From NCBI RefSeq assembly GCF_038443385.1, contig NZ_CP151726.1, forward strand, positions 4,588,001-4,652,000: 64,000 nt of DNA, in the 5' to 3' direction. The notes beneath the pieces are model-generated. The model worked only from the letters and a program-made list of their open reading frames with translations. It did not search any database and had not been told where the DNA came from. The position numbers and the translations under genes were made by a program. Below are positions 1-8,208 of this stretch, one piece after another; positions within the stretch are counted from its first letter, which is position 1, and the number at the start of each line of letters is the position of its first letter. This DNA is from Stieleria varia (lineage in GTDB: Bacteria; Planctomycetota; Planctomycetia; Pirellulales; Pirellulaceae).

Positions 1-1
1 A

Positions 2-991
2 CGGGCGGCTTGGTCTTTGACGCTGACCGCGATCCTCGGGTACGCCTTCATTCTGCACTACTCGGTTCCGATCGACCTGTTTCAACGTTACAACGTCGCG
101 CCGTCGGGAGTGGATGGGCTGGCGGCGGACGCATCATCCAATGGAATGATGGACATTCATCGTGTCGGATTGATGCTCGCCTTTTCAACCTGTGCCTCGG
201 TCGTCACCTACTTCGTCACCCGTACCGCCGGTCTGCTACGTGACCGTGAACAACAGTTGCGTCGAACGGAGGCCGAGAAAGCAGCAAACCGACGGCTAGA
301 AAGCTTGACGACGCTCGCTGCCGGGGCGGCGCACGAATTGGCGACCCCGCTGTCCACGATCGATGTCATCGCCCGAGAACTCACACGTCACCTGGACGAT
401 GTTCCCAAGCCGGTTTCGGTCGACAACGACCTGCAACTCATCGACCAGCAACTGGAGATCTGCCGCAACATCTTGGAACGCATGCGAGGTGCAGCCGGTG
501 ACTCAATGGCTCAGCGTTGGTACCGAACCACCGTCGGCGATTTGATCGACGCAAGCCTCGATGGCGTACGTGATCCGCATCGAGTGAACGTGGTGGACGG
601 GCCAGATGATGTGGAGGGCCAGACGTTGTGGATGCCCGAGGAAGCAGTCGCGCAGGCGATTCGAAACCTGATTCATAACGGACTCGATGCCAGCGGCCCC
701 AGTGGTCAAGTCACCTTGGAGTCGCGATTGGACACCGCAGCGCAACGCGTCGACATTCTGGTGACCGATCAAGGACAAGGGATGACCGAGGAAGTGCTCG
801 GGCGTATCGGCGACCCGTTCTTTACCACCAAAGAACCCGGTCGCGGCATCGGGCTCGGTTTGTACTTGACCCGGAACGTCGTTTCACAACTCGGTGGCGA
901 ACTCCAATTCAGCAGCGAACCGGGTAGAGGCACCACCGCGATCGCTTCCCTGCCATTGGGAAAACAGGACGCGTCGACCAACCAAACCTGA
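2..991 (+). CDS. Sensor histidine kinase, RegB/PrrB-like (5' end outside window)
   Basis: The reading frame is already open at the window edge, so the N-terminal membrane part is cut off; only the last membrane segments (about bases 30-240) are visible. A dimerisation/phosphoacceptor helix follows with the H-box AAGAAHELATPLSTID, which is the RegB/PrrB type rather than the common HExRTP type. The catalytic ATPase domain shows the N-box NLIHNGLDAS, the G1 box DQGQGM, and the F/G2 region FFTTKEPGRGIGLGL. RegB-type kinases control energy and redox genes with a partner response regulator; the partner is not in the window. The kinase assignment is firm; the signal and targets are unknown. Confidence 0.9.
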   Translation, partial: RAAWSLTLTAILGYAFILHYSVPIDLFQRYNVAPSGVDGLAADASSNGMMDIHRVGLMLAFSTCASVVTYFVTRTAGLLRDREQQLRRTEAEKAANRRLESLTTLAAGAAHELATPLSTIDVIARELTRHLDDVPKPVSVDNDLQLIDQQLEICRNILERMRGAAGDSMAQRWYRTTVGDLIDASLDGVRDPHRVNVVDGPDDVEGQTLWMPEEAVAQAIRNLIHNGLDASGPSGQVTLESRLDTAAQRVDILVTDQGQGMTEEVLGRIGDPFFTTKEPGRGIGLGLYLTRNVVSQLGGELQFSSEPGRGTTAIASLPLGKQDASTNQT

Positions 992-1013
992 ATCGCCCCG
1001 TAACAACCCCGTC

Positions 1014-1033
1014 ATGGGATTCGCCAGAATTCC
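1014..1033 (+). repeat. 20-bp dispersed repeat ATGGGATTCGCCAGAATTCC, copy 1
   Basis: This 20-mer lies 23 bp after the kinase stop. Exact copies occur at 51751-51770 and 51850-51869 and on the opposite strand at 50364-50383. All four copies are intergenic. Confidence 0.8.
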
Positions 1034-1112
1034 CTCACGCCTTTGCATCCCCGCTCCAATCCCGTTTTCAATTTCGCCAGCAAAAAGTTCGTTGCACTTA
1101 AGCTGTCCACCC

Positions 1113-2102
1113 TTAAGCAGCCGGGCGATTGCGATCCATGGATTCGATTTGATTCATCAGCAACTGCTTTGCGCGCTTCATGAAGTCCTTTTGATCGACC
1201 ATGTCTTTGATCGCAGGATTGCTCATCAAACGCAGTGCCGTTGCTCGGTCGATCGGCTGCCCCGACTGCAGGATCTCTTTGATCTCGGGATCGGCGAGCA
1301 AGTTCTGCATTGCGAGCTGAAACTCGGGTTCCTCTTGCAACTGCCTGATCGATGGATCGTCGATCATTCGTCTCAGGTTCTGTGGATCACTCAAAACACG
1401 AACCGCCTTCTGAGTGGTACCGACTTGGCGCAGGACGTCAAAGTACTCGAACGGATTGTACTGCTTGACGATCGGACCCACTTTACTGGTGCGGGTATTG
1501 TCGGCCAAATTGACCACCCATCGATTCGCTGCATTGGGCTCAACACCGTCCGCTTGCGTGGGCATCATGGGCTCTAGGTACAAGATACCGCCGAGCAGCA
1601 GCAAAGTCGCAAAAGCGGCTTGTCCCAAACCCGTGATGCACCCGACATATCGGTCCGCCACCGCCCAATTGCGTCGACGCTCCATGAAACGAGTGATGAT
1701 CTTGTGGCTGAGAAAACAGACGAGTGCAGAAATCACGATCCCGATGACGGCGATCGACAGAAAACGATTGGTCAGACCGCTTGTTTCCAATACTCGTGAA
1801 AACTGATACTCGTACGTGGTGCCCAGTCCGGGGGCAAATCGGTACGCCAACGCAAACCCCAAAACGCACGAGAACAGCCTCGCCACACCGACGCGAAACC
1901 CGCTCAAGGCACTCAGGCCTGTGACCGCAATGAACGTTGCGGTCACAAAGTCACGTTGGTAGGCAAAGCAGGCGAACCCTCCCAGGGCTCCGATGACCAA
2001 CGCCCACCTCAGCTTGGGAGGCATTCGAATCGGCTCCGGTTCCGGTCGGTCGTTGTCCAACTCCGCTTCGGAATAACGCTCAATGGCTGAAAAGTTGCTC
2101 AT
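1113..2102 (-). CDS. CvpA-like inner-membrane protein with long C-terminal tail
   Basis: 329 residues from ATG at 2102. Residues 30-185 carry four or five hydrophobic segments, and a GLGQAAFATLLLLGG segment resembles the last membrane helix of CvpA (colicin V production/biofilm) proteins. The C-terminal ~130 residues are soluble and rich in short helical stretches of the form DPxxxxxxxDPEIKEILQ. The frame remains open upstream to 2264; an alternative ATG is at 2159. I chose 2102 because the residues before it have low complexity, and no clear ribosome binding site decides the matter. It is divergent from the sulfatase at 2268. The membrane location is clear; the CvpA assignment is by pattern only. 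Confidence 0.6.
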   Translation of the reverse strand: MSNFSAIERYSEAELDNDRPEPEPIRMPPKLRWALVIGALGGFACFAYQRDFVTATFIAVTGLSALSGFRVGVARLFSCVLGFALAYRFAPGLGTTYEYQFSRVLETSGLTNRFLSIAVIGIVISALVCFLSHKIITRFMERRRNWAVADRYVGCITGLGQAAFATLLLLGGILYLEPMMPTQADGVEPNAANRWVVNLADNTRTSKVGPIVKQYNPFEYFDVLRQVGTTQKAVRVLSDPQNLRRMIDDPSIRQLQEEPEFQLAMQNLLADPEIKEILQSGQPIDRATALRLMSNPAIKDMVDQKDFMKRAKQLLMNQIESMDRNRPAA

Positions 2103-2267
2103 GTTGCCGAGCTCAGTGGGGGGGGCTTGGTTCGAAAATCGCGAATTTTCTGATTGCATGGCGTGTGACGCCACAGACAAATCTCTACCGACTACATTCA
2201 AACGTAGCTCGCAAAACGAGTGAATTGTTCGCTGAAAACGCCCCCTCCTGAAGAAACCTGACAAAAA

Positions 2268-3776
2268 ATGTTGGCTCGAATTCTGTTCCTTACCTGGCTC
2301 GGATTAACTCTGACAGGCTTGGCTCCATTAGGTGTCGCTCTCGCCGATACTGCCAGCCGGCCCAACGTGATCGTTTTTATCGCGGACGACATCAGTTGGA
2401 ATGATTTCGGTTGCTACGGGAACACGGCCGCCAGGACTCCAAATATCGACGCATTGGCAGAGTCCGGTATCCGCTTCGATCGAGCTTTCCTGACAGCCAG
2501 CAGTTGCAGCCCGTCACGCAGCAGCATCATCACGGGGCGATACCCGCACAACAACGGCGCGGCCGCCGAGCTTCACAAACCGATTTCGAAACACCTTCCC
2601 TGGTTGCCCGGCGTGCTTAGGGAATCCGGTTACTACACCGCTCAGTCTGGCAAACATCACATGACGACGACTGCGGCAAAGAATGAACAGCCGGTGTACT
2701 TTGACCTCGTCGATGGCGGTCGCCAGCCGGGCAACTCCGGTGGCCACGCGAATTGGGTTTCCGTCACAAGCGATCGCCCCAAAGACAAACCGTTTTTCTG
2801 TTGGTTTGCTTCCTACGATGCCCACCGGGACTGGGACGCGGACAAGCAGTGGGACGAATCCCAGTACGGCTCGATGCATCGGCCCAGCGACGTGATTGTT
2901 CCGCCATTCTTGATCGATGATGATGCCACCCGGCAGGACTTGGCGTCCTATTACAACGAAGTCACCCGGTTTGATCACTATGTCGGTGCCGTCGTCCAAA
3001 CGCTGAAAAGGCAAGAGGTGCTGGACGACACGTTGATCTTTGTCTTGGCAGACAACGGCCGCCCATTCCCGCGAGCCAAAACGAGACTGCATGATTCGGG
3101 AATGAAGACCGCGTTGATTGCGCACTGGCCCTCCGGCATCCAATCCACCGGCGTCAGTGATTCCCAGGTCAGCGTGATCGATCTGGCCCCCACCATTTTG
3201 ACAGCAGCGGGAGCGACTGTTCCACAAACGATGCAAGGCGTCTCGCTGCTGCCGGTTTTTGCCGACCGCTCCGCCAAGGTGCGTGACTACGCATTCTCCG
3301 AACACAACTGGCATGACTACGAAGCGCACGGGCGCGGTGTTCGCCACGGCGACTTCCTGCTGATCCAGAATTTCCGAACGCAATTGCCTTGGCAAGGACC
3401 AGCCGACTCGGTGCGTTCACCGTCACATCACAGTCTGCAGGCCGCTCGCGACGCCAAGCGACTCAATGCCGCTCAACAGGATGTCTTCTTGACGCCGCGA
3501 CCGGAAATCGAGCTGTACAACTTTCGCCAGGACCCGCATCAGCTCGTCAACCTAGCCGGCCAACCGAAAACGGAGTCGACCCAAAAACACCTGCAAGAGA
3601 TTCTGCGTCGTTGGATGGACGAGACCGGCGACAGCGTGCCAGAAAAAATCAGTCCCGATACCTTCGATCGTGAAACAGGAAAACACATCCCTGCTAGCGA
3701 CGTCGACACGACCGGCGTGTTGACGCCCGGCAGCGACCGAAAGGCCGACCATGTTCTCGCTCCCGGCCCTCGCTAG
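2268..3776 (+). CDS. Secreted sulfatase (sulfatase family S1)
   Basis: 502 residues with a Sec signal peptide (hydrophobic residues 5-25, cut near ALA-DT). The alkaline-phosphatase-superfamily fold starts with NVIVFIADDISWNDFG, whose paired Asp bind Ca2+. The formylglycine motif CSPSR follows near residue 85, and GKHH and LADNGRPFPRAK correspond to later metal and sulfate-binding stretches. Such enzymes remove sulfate esters from polysaccharides outside the cytoplasm, a typical planctomycete trait. Maturation needs a formylglycine-generating enzyme, not present here. The last ~420 bp occur again at 5821-6242. The stop codon TAG lies inside a CTAG (3773-3776) that begins a palindromic element. 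Exact substrate unknown. Confidence 0.93.
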   Translation: MLARILFLTWLGLTLTGLAPLGVALADTASRPNVIVFIADDISWNDFGCYGNTAARTPNIDALAESGIRFDRAFLTASSCSPSRSSIITGRYPHNNGAAAELHKPISKHLPWLPGVLRESGYYTAQSGKHHMTTTAAKNEQPVYFDLVDGGRQPGNSGGHANWVSVTSDRPKDKPFFCWFASYDAHRDWDADKQWDESQYGSMHRPSDVIVPPFLIDDDATRQDLASYYNEVTRFDHYVGAVVQTLKRQEVLDDTLIFVLADNGRPFPRAKTRLHDSGMKTALIAHWPSGIQSTGVSDSQVSVIDLAPTILTAAGATVPQTMQGVSLLPVFADRSAKVRDYAFSEHNWHDYEAHGRGVRHGDFLLIQNFRTQLPWQGPADSVRSPSHHSLQAARDAKRLNAAQQDVFLTPRPEIELYNFRQDPHQLVNLAGQPKTESTQKHLQEILRRWMDETGDSVPEKISPDTFDRETGKHIPASDVDTTGVLTPGSDRKADHVLAPGPR

Positions 3777-3845
3777 TGCTGTGATTGTGAATCGACATCG
3801 ATTGGAAACGAGCCAAATACCAGCACGAAGCGCACGCGAGTGAAT
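3773..3845. repeat. Left half of a palindromic element (family E), starting at CTAG
   Basis: From the CTAG holding the sulfatase stop, the sequence matches the left half of the complete element at 35107-35241 (GTGATTGTGAATCG..., then CCAGCACGAAGCGCACGCGAG). The right half is missing here; a matching right half occurs at 6309-6343. Confidence 0.7.
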
Positions 3846-3892
3846 AAAACGCCATGAATCATTTGCCTGGGCGTCATGCTGGAGCTAACAGG

Positions 3893-4048
3893 TCCCAGTA
3901 GGTCATGCTCTGCATGACGAAATCCGGTATCCCCATCATTAAGCAGGGTGTCTCGGGTTCGATGAAACGTCGATTCTTATCCGGCAACATTGGGTAGGCG
4001 TCATGCACAGCATGCCCTACCGGATCTCAGTCGCGGAGGCGACGGCAG
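3893..4048. repeat. Dispersed ~155-bp repeat (family C), copy 1
   Basis: It starts with CCAGTAGGTCATGCTCTGCA, ends with the imperfect inverted form GTCATGCACAGCATGCCCTA, and is followed by CCGGATCTCAGTCGCGGAGG. A second copy is at 7914-8076 and a partial one at 19455-19600. No coding signal is seen. It behaves like a MITE or REP-type element. Confidence 0.65.
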
Positions 4049-4054
4049 AACGGG

Positions 4055-4077
4055 TTCGAAAAGGGGAAGGGGGTTTT
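4055..4077 (+). other. G-rich junction motif, copy 1
   Basis: The motif is TTCGAAAAGGGGAAGGGGG followed by TTTT. It lies between the family C repeat and the toxin remnant. Related copies are at 5751-5812, 8583-8625, 10862-10883, 17114-17136, 17337-17356, 17653-17676 and 18041-18063, many of them at break points between unrelated pieces. Confidence 0.6.
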
Positions 4078-4240
4078 GAAACAGGTTCGGATTTTGGATA
4101 TTGTATCAGGTAATAAACGCAAGGTTTAGGTCGATCAGCAGCAATGCTGCGTCAGGCTCGACATCGTTAAGTGTGGATGTTCAGCTCTCGATAAAGTAGC
4201 ATTTTGGTTCATTGCAGTAAAGCGAAAAGCGTAACGCGAA

Positions 4241-4420
4241 AAGCTTCACAACCTAGCCATCGCGCCGATGACCCATGTGCATAGCGCCGAATACGCCAGG
4301 CATATCTATCAACGACTTCGAGCAACGCGGCAGCCACCAAGCGATCTCACAGAGAATGTTATTGAAGCGTTAGCAAAGATTAGAAAAAACTTAGCGGAGG
4401 GCATGGAACTTGGCGACTAG
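4241..4420 (+). pseudogene. C-terminal remnant of an AHH-like polymorphic toxin nuclease
   Basis: No start codon belongs to this piece; an in-frame stop lies at 4232. The readable peptide includes THVHSAEYARHIYQRLRA and ends in IRKNLAEGMELGD. This pattern (H..H then Y.....RL, then a helical end with a leucine-rich tail) resembles the last ~50 residues of AHH-family nuclease toxin tips. It overlaps the TTG start of the ankyrin gene by 11 bp, which is the usual toxin-then-immunity order. The N-terminal delivery part and the first catalytic histidines are gone. The family assignment comes from the motif pattern and could be wrong; that it is a truncated coding end with AT-richer composition is clearer. 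Confidence 0.5.
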
Positions 4421-4925
4421 AATCGATCAGCTTCTTTATGATTTCACAACATATGTGAAGACATCTCAGTCTGAGCAAGCAATTGAAGTGCTCAAGTGCT
4501 ATCCCGAGCTAATTAGGCATACAGATTTTCTTGACGAGTTCCCGCTTATGATTGCATCTCGATATGACTGCACCCCTGTAGTGCAGTATCTGGTCGATCA
4601 AGAAATAGATATTAATCGAAGTAGTTCCAATTCGAACGCGCTCTCAATAGCTGCTCGTGAAGGCTCTTTGAACGCGGTGAATCTTCTGCTTGACGCCGGA
4701 GCCGACCCGGACCTCTGTCGAGCCATCGTGTCCGCTGTTCTAGCCAAAAACAACAAGCTCGAAATCATAAAAACGCTTCTGAATCATCATTGTGATGTCA
4801 ATCAAGTTTTTCTAATGTTCAATGACCCAAGTAATAAGAGAACTGCCCTGGATTTTTGTCGCGCAGGTTCCGCTGAGGAATTGCTATTGCGAGAGAACGG
4901 TGCCGTTTCGGCAAAGTCATTGTAG
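4410..4925 (+). CDS. Ankyrin-repeat protein, probable immunity protein
   Basis: 171 residues, start TTG at 4410 with GGAGGG about 9 bases upstream (4396-4401). At least three ankyrin-type units are visible: FPLMIASRYDCTPVVQYLVD, NALSIAAREGSLNAVNLLLD with AGADPDL after it, and a last NKLEIIKTLLNHHCDVNQ. There is no signal peptide, so it is cytoplasmic. Ankyrin proteins are known as immunity proteins in polymorphic toxin loci, and here the start overlaps the end of a toxin-like remnant and a SUFU gene follows 10 bp later. The base composition is visibly AT-richer than the flanks, suggesting transfer. Cognate toxin and binding are not shown by the sequence. Confidence 0.8.
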   Translation: MATRIDQLLYDFTTYVKTSQSEQAIEVLKCYPELIRHTDFLDEFPLMIASRYDCTPVVQYLVDQEIDINRSSSNSNALSIAAREGSLNAVNLLLDAGADPDLCRAIVSAVLAKNNKLEIIKTLLNHHCDVNQVFLMFNDPSNKRTALDFCRAGSAEELLLRENGAVSAKSL

Positions 4926-4935
4926 GTAACAAAGA

Positions 4936-5532
4936 ATGATCCCTCCGCACGCAACCGAAATCATTGAGTTTTTTGAGACCCGATATGGATCGGTCGAAAG
5001 TTTGTCGTACAATCAAATCGTGTTCGATACCATGCAAATTGCGGTATGCGTCGCTAGCAAAGGCAATGTAAGAACATTATTTACCGTGGGAATGAGTAAT
5101 GAGTCGCTCAAGGTCCCCCAGGGGTTTGATGAGTTTCAATATGTGGAGTTGTTTATTCAGCTTCCGCAGACGCATGAGATAGAGATAGCTCCTGGAAGTT
5201 GTGGCAGTTGGCCCGTCGATTGGTTGATTAATGTTGCTAAATTTCCTCACCGCCAGAACACATGGCTAGGTGCTCCGGCAGTAATCTTAGCAAAAAATGG
5301 TCCTGACGACATTTTTTCTGACACTTGCAGATTTAGTGGAATGCTTTTGGTAATAGACTGCCAATGCTTGGCTGGGTATCGTAGTGTCAATCTCTATCGG
5401 ATGTGTCCACTTTACTGGGATGAGATTGAGCTGGAAAGGGAAATTGGAACCCCTGCCTTTATGCAAAAGCTTGATGAACGAAAGGTATCATTTATTGTTG
5501 ACTGCAATCGGCCAAGCATTGCAGCAAGGTGA
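4936..5532 (+). CDS. SUFU (suppressor of fused) domain protein, probable immunity protein
   Basis: 198 residues, 10 bp after the ankyrin gene, so probably co-transcribed. A SUFU-type pattern runs through it: an N-terminal helix IIEFFETRYGS, then FTVGMSNESLKVPQGF and YVELFIQLPQ in the middle, WLINVAKFPHRQNTWLG, and a C-terminal FSGMLLVIDCQ and LYRMCPLYWDEIELE. Bacterial SUFU proteins are among the commonest immunity families in polymorphic toxin loci. There is no signal peptide. It sits in the same AT-rich block as the ankyrin gene. The function as immunity is inferred from family and context. Confidence 0.75.
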   Translation: MIPPHATEIIEFFETRYGSVESLSYNQIVFDTMQIAVCVASKGNVRTLFTVGMSNESLKVPQGFDEFQYVELFIQLPQTHEIEIAPGSCGSWPVDWLINVAKFPHRQNTWLGAPAVILAKNGPDDIFSDTCRFSGMLLVIDCQCLAGYRSVNLYRMCPLYWDEIELEREIGTPAFMQKLDERKVSFIVDCNRPSIAAR

Positions 5533-5750
5533 ACCGGATTCACCTCTCAAGAACTTTATTAATTGTTTGCCGAACCGTGATGGGTAGGGGGTAATGCCGT
5601 CGGGGTTGTCAATTGACAATGCGGAAACGTGAATGGATCAGCCAGTCGTTGTACGCAAGTTCGCCTCACGCTTGCGATGATCAACTGAGCGTTAGCGGCA
5701 GCTTCAATTCTGTTGTCGCCCCACACCTTTCAACAGACAACCGCTGCCCA

Positions 5751-5812
5751 GTTCGAAAAAGGGAACAGTTCGAAAAAGGGAAGAACAGTTCGAAAAAGGG
5801 AAGGGGGTTTTA
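5751..5812 (+). repeat. Three head-to-tail copies of the G-rich junction motif
   Basis: GTTCGAAAAAGGGAA occurs three times in a row (5751, 5769, 5788), the last extended to GGGGG and TTTT. The sulfatase tail fragment begins 8 bp downstream. Nothing else is recognisable between the SUFU gene (5532) and this motif. Confidence 0.7.
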
Positions 5813-5820
5813 AAGCGGGT

Positions 5821-6242
5821 TCCTGTTGATCCAAAATTTCAGAACGCAGTTGCCTTGGCAAGGACCTGCGGACTCGGTGCGTTTACCGTCACATCACAGT
5901 CTGCAAGCCGCTCGCGACGCCAAACAACTCAACGCCGCGCAACAGGATGTGTTCTTGGCACCGCGTCCGGAAATCGAACTGTACAACTTTCGCGAGGACC
6001 CACATCAGCTCGTCAACCTCGCCGGCCAACCGGAAACGGAGTCGACCCAAAAACACCTGCAAGAGATTTTGCGTCGTTGGATGGACGAGACCGGCGACAG
6101 CGTCCCTGAAAAAATCAGCCCCGATACCTTTGATCGTGAAACAGGAAAACGCATCCCTGCTAGCGACGTCGACACGACCGGCGTGTTGACGCCCGGCAGC
6201 GACCGAAAGGCTGACCATTTTCTCGCTCCCGGCCCTCGGTAA
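5821..6242 (+). pseudogene. Second copy of the sulfatase 3' end
   Basis: This stretch reads as the last ~138 residues of a sulfatase (for example EIELYNFREDPHQLVNLAGQ) and aligns along its whole length with 3356-3776 of the intact gene, with scattered substitutions, most of them silent. It has no start codon, no signal peptide and no catalytic site. It ends in TAA, not in the CTAG of the intact gene. The divergence argues that it is either an old duplication or the end of a once-adjacent paralogue. It lies directly after the G-rich motif. Confidence 0.9.
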
Positions 6243-6257
6243 ATTGAGCTTGCTTCC

Positions 6258-6347
6258 TAACCCGACGCGTAAGCGAGGGATTTTTCCGTTATCCCTCGCT
6301 TACGCGTCGTGCTGGTATCAAAGCTCAACTCGCAATTTTGGTACTAG
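6258..6347. repeat. Hairpin (family D) joined to right half of family E
   Basis: CGACGCGTAAGCGAGGGAT (6263-6281) pairs perfectly with ATCCCTCGCTTACGCGTCG (6291-6309), a 19-bp stem with a 9-base loop. The same stem is inside the element at 48475-48635. It runs on into GTGCTGGTATCAAAGCTC and ends in CTAG at 6344-6347, like the right end of the element at 35107-35241. Confidence 0.75.
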
Positions 6348-6526
6348 CCCGGATTATTCATCAGCCGGCACGCGATAGCGTCCGGTTCTCGTGTACGTGC
6401 GGAAGAACCGGACGCTATCGCGTGGCGGCTGATATGCGCAGACTGCTTTCGTGCCATTCCGCGCAAGCCGTTTCACGCAAACGTGTTGCGATGACCGTTT
6501 TGAGTCGCGTGAATAATCCGGGCTAG
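6344..6526. mobile_element. MITE-like element A1, IS1380-type ends, CTAG on both sides
   Basis: The body 6348-6522 (175 bp) begins CCCGGATTATTCATCAGCC and ends in the inverted form TGAATAATCCGGG. CTAG flanks both sides (6344-6347 and 6523-6526). Inside, a second inverted pair (CGATAGCGTCCGGTTC / GAACCGGACGCTATCG) gives a long stem. The terminal bases and the CTAG match the ends of the IS1380 element at 55441-57173, so it is probably a non-autonomous relative. There is no open frame of note. Confidence 0.75.
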
Positions 6527-6642
6527 TGGTCTGGGACAGCTAGAAGTTAGGTTTCAACGTAATGGATCTTGCCAAAGATCCCACCGCTACAGGATCTTTA
6601 ACAAGATCCACTACCCAAAAATAAGTTGTCCCAGACCACTAG
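6523..6642. mobile_element. MITE-like element B1, CTAG on both sides
   Basis: The body 6527-6638 starts TGGTCTGGGACAGCTAGAAG and ends in the inverted TTGTCCCAGACCA; inner arms TGGATCTTGCCAAAGATCC and GGATCTTTAACAAGATCCA are also inverted. It shares its left CTAG with element A1. A second copy in the opposite orientation is at 35246-35358. Confidence 0.75.
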
Positions 6643-7312
6643 GCACCGTTCCTGCGTGGCTCTCTAAGCAAGCAAACAGCCGTTGACCGATTTGTAGAAA
6701 ACGGACTGGTTTCCCATTGCTCGTCCGCTGCACCATGCGATAATCAGTCTCAGTCGGTGAAATCACTTGCCTGGAATGCACGTCGATGCACCGCTTATTC
6801 TTGAACAGCAATGGCTCGGTGCCAACTCTCTCCATGCTCTTCGCTATCCAGGCTCATTGCCCGACGCTGGCATTTGGTTCAGAGGCATCTAGGTAACGGC
6901 AAAACTGGCCTTCATTGCTGGCTCAGTTTTACGCTGATGCTGTCGATGTTGATCCAGGTCAATGTTTCCGCAGCGGCTGCGCCCGACAACGTGGCACGGA
7001 ATCAATGGGCCGCAGATCAAATCGTTGGTCAGGATTCCTGCCAGCTCACCCAACCGGCCAAGCTGGATGCAGTCGCATGCATTGATGTTTCCAGTTGGCA
7101 TATCAGCCAAATCCAAACCGGCCATACCGCCATCGCATGGACGGCGTTCTTGGATACGGGATGTTTTGCCGAGACGCGTTTCTCTGGCGTCACGTCTTAC
7201 GACATCGTCACGCTTGTGGAATTGAACGTTCGATTGCAGATCTAGGAATCGTTTGCGTTTCCTTTTTCCTTCAGTGCTTGAACGTTCTACAAACCATTCC
7301 AAGGCTCAATGT
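6643..7312. other. Stretch with no firmly supported gene
   Basis: Several short frames overlap on both strands (6811-7245 plus; 6611-6835 and 6889-7302 minus) and none shows a recognisable domain. The plus-strand frame at 6811-7245 is the best candidate and is listed separately. The rest holds nothing I can name. Confidence 0.4.
6811..7245 (+). CDS. Possible small exported hypothetical protein
   Basis: 144 residues, not recognised. A hydrophobic stretch LSFTLMLSMLIQVNVSAAAA around residues 39-58 could be a signal peptide if translation starts at the ATG at 6937; the part before it looks unlike a protein. The remaining ~90 residues have a balanced composition (DNVARNQWAADQIVGQDS). It lies 68 bp before the next gene on the same strand. 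Competing frames on the minus strand are almost as long, so it may not be a gene. Confidence 0.3.
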   Translation: MARCQLSPCSSLSRLIARRWHLVQRHLGNGKTGLHCWLSFTLMLSMLIQVNVSAAAAPDNVARNQWAADQIVGQDSCQLTQPAKLDAVACIDVSSWHISQIQTGHTAIAWTAFLDTGCFAETRFSGVTSYDIVTLVELNVRLQI

Positions 7313-7912
7313 ATGTCCACGGCTAGAAAATCCAACAATCACTCGGCACCGCAATCATGCCAACCCGCGCCTGCCCACTCTCGTTTTGCGAGCAACCCGA
7401 CTCTACGTAACGCATGGACGCTGATACAGCTGCGAGACTACGTTGCTGCGGCAAACATACTGGGATCCGCCGGACGTGATCCTCAGATTCGAAACGCGTT
7501 GAGCGTCTGCTTGATGCGATCCGGTTGCGTCGACCTTGCCGTCGATATCCTACGATCCATTGTCCTCAAGCCGGGGACTGTCGTCCAGCGTCCAGAAATG
7601 AGCGATGTGTGCAAACGTAATTTTGCGACAGCGTTGCTGATGTCCGGGTTTCCCAATGGTGCATTGGAGGTACTTGACGAGACAGCCGATCCTCAGCATC
7701 CAGTAGCCCAACAGCTCCGGCAAGCGATCAAACGTTGGGAACGGACGTTGTCATGGATTCGGCTGCTGGACTGGAAACTAAACGGAATCCATCCATCAGA
7801 TAGTCGGGTTCCAATCGATTTCGAGCCAGGCGAGTTCGAATCGGACGCCAATCCAACGCGACCGGAAAAACCAGGTGGTTCGACCGATGGTTCGCTCAAG
7901 CTTGCGGCGTAG
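7313..7912 (+). CDS. Hypothetical TPR-like helical protein
   Basis: 199 residues from ATG at 7313; the frame is open back to 7253 but the earlier part has no start with a plausible leader. Residues 25-130 consist of paired helices of TPR-like character (TLIQLRDYVAAANILG, IRNALSVCLMRSGCVDLAVD, RNFATALLMSGFPNGALEVL). The C-terminal ~45 residues are polar and probably disordered. There is no signal peptide or membrane segment. Function unknown; a repeat of family C begins right after the stop. Confidence 0.6.
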   Translation: MSTARKSNNHSAPQSCQPAPAHSRFASNPTLRNAWTLIQLRDYVAAANILGSAGRDPQIRNALSVCLMRSGCVDLAVDILRSIVLKPGTVVQRPEMSDVCKRNFATALLMSGFPNGALEVLDETADPQHPVAQQLRQAIKRWERTLSWIRLLDWKLNGIHPSDSRVPIDFEPGEFESDANPTRPEKPGGSTDGSLKLAA

Positions 7913-7913
7913 C

Positions 7914-8076
7914 TCCAGTAGGTCATGCTCCGCATGACGAAAGCCGGTACGCCCGTCATCATGCATGGTGTCATGAGTTCACGAAAATTCCGGTTCACAT
8001 CCGGCAACACCGGGTAGCCATCAACGGTAGGCCTTATGCGTAGCATGATCTACCGGATCTCAGTGGTGGATGCGAC
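7914..8076. repeat. Dispersed repeat family C, copy 2
   Basis: It begins CCAGTAGGTCATGCTCCGCA and ends at CTACCGGATCTCAGTGGTGG. It matches 3893-4048 over most of its length, including the inverted terminal pattern, with a diverged middle. Confidence 0.65.
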
Positions 8077-8208
8077 GGCAGCATACAGCATCGTGCGCAA
8101 GCCTGGACTGTTCAAAGTTTGGGGTTGTGGCACTGTGGCGCGCCGCAAGTTTCTGTCACCTCTCCCGGCGCAGCTGGGGGAGGTCGAATCGAGCGAAGCA
8201 AGGATCAG

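Noticed and set aside
894..1577. 227-residue plus-strand open frame
   Set aside because: It runs across the kinase end and the opposite strand of the CvpA-like gene and has no domain.
2514..3395. 293-residue minus-strand open frame
   Set aside because: Antisense to the sulfatase active-site region, which is clearly coding on the plus strand.
6611..6835. Minus-strand 74-residue frame (IDVHSRQVISPTETDYRMVQ)
   Set aside because: It looks somewhat protein-like but overlaps MITE B1, has a stop just upstream and matches no family I know.
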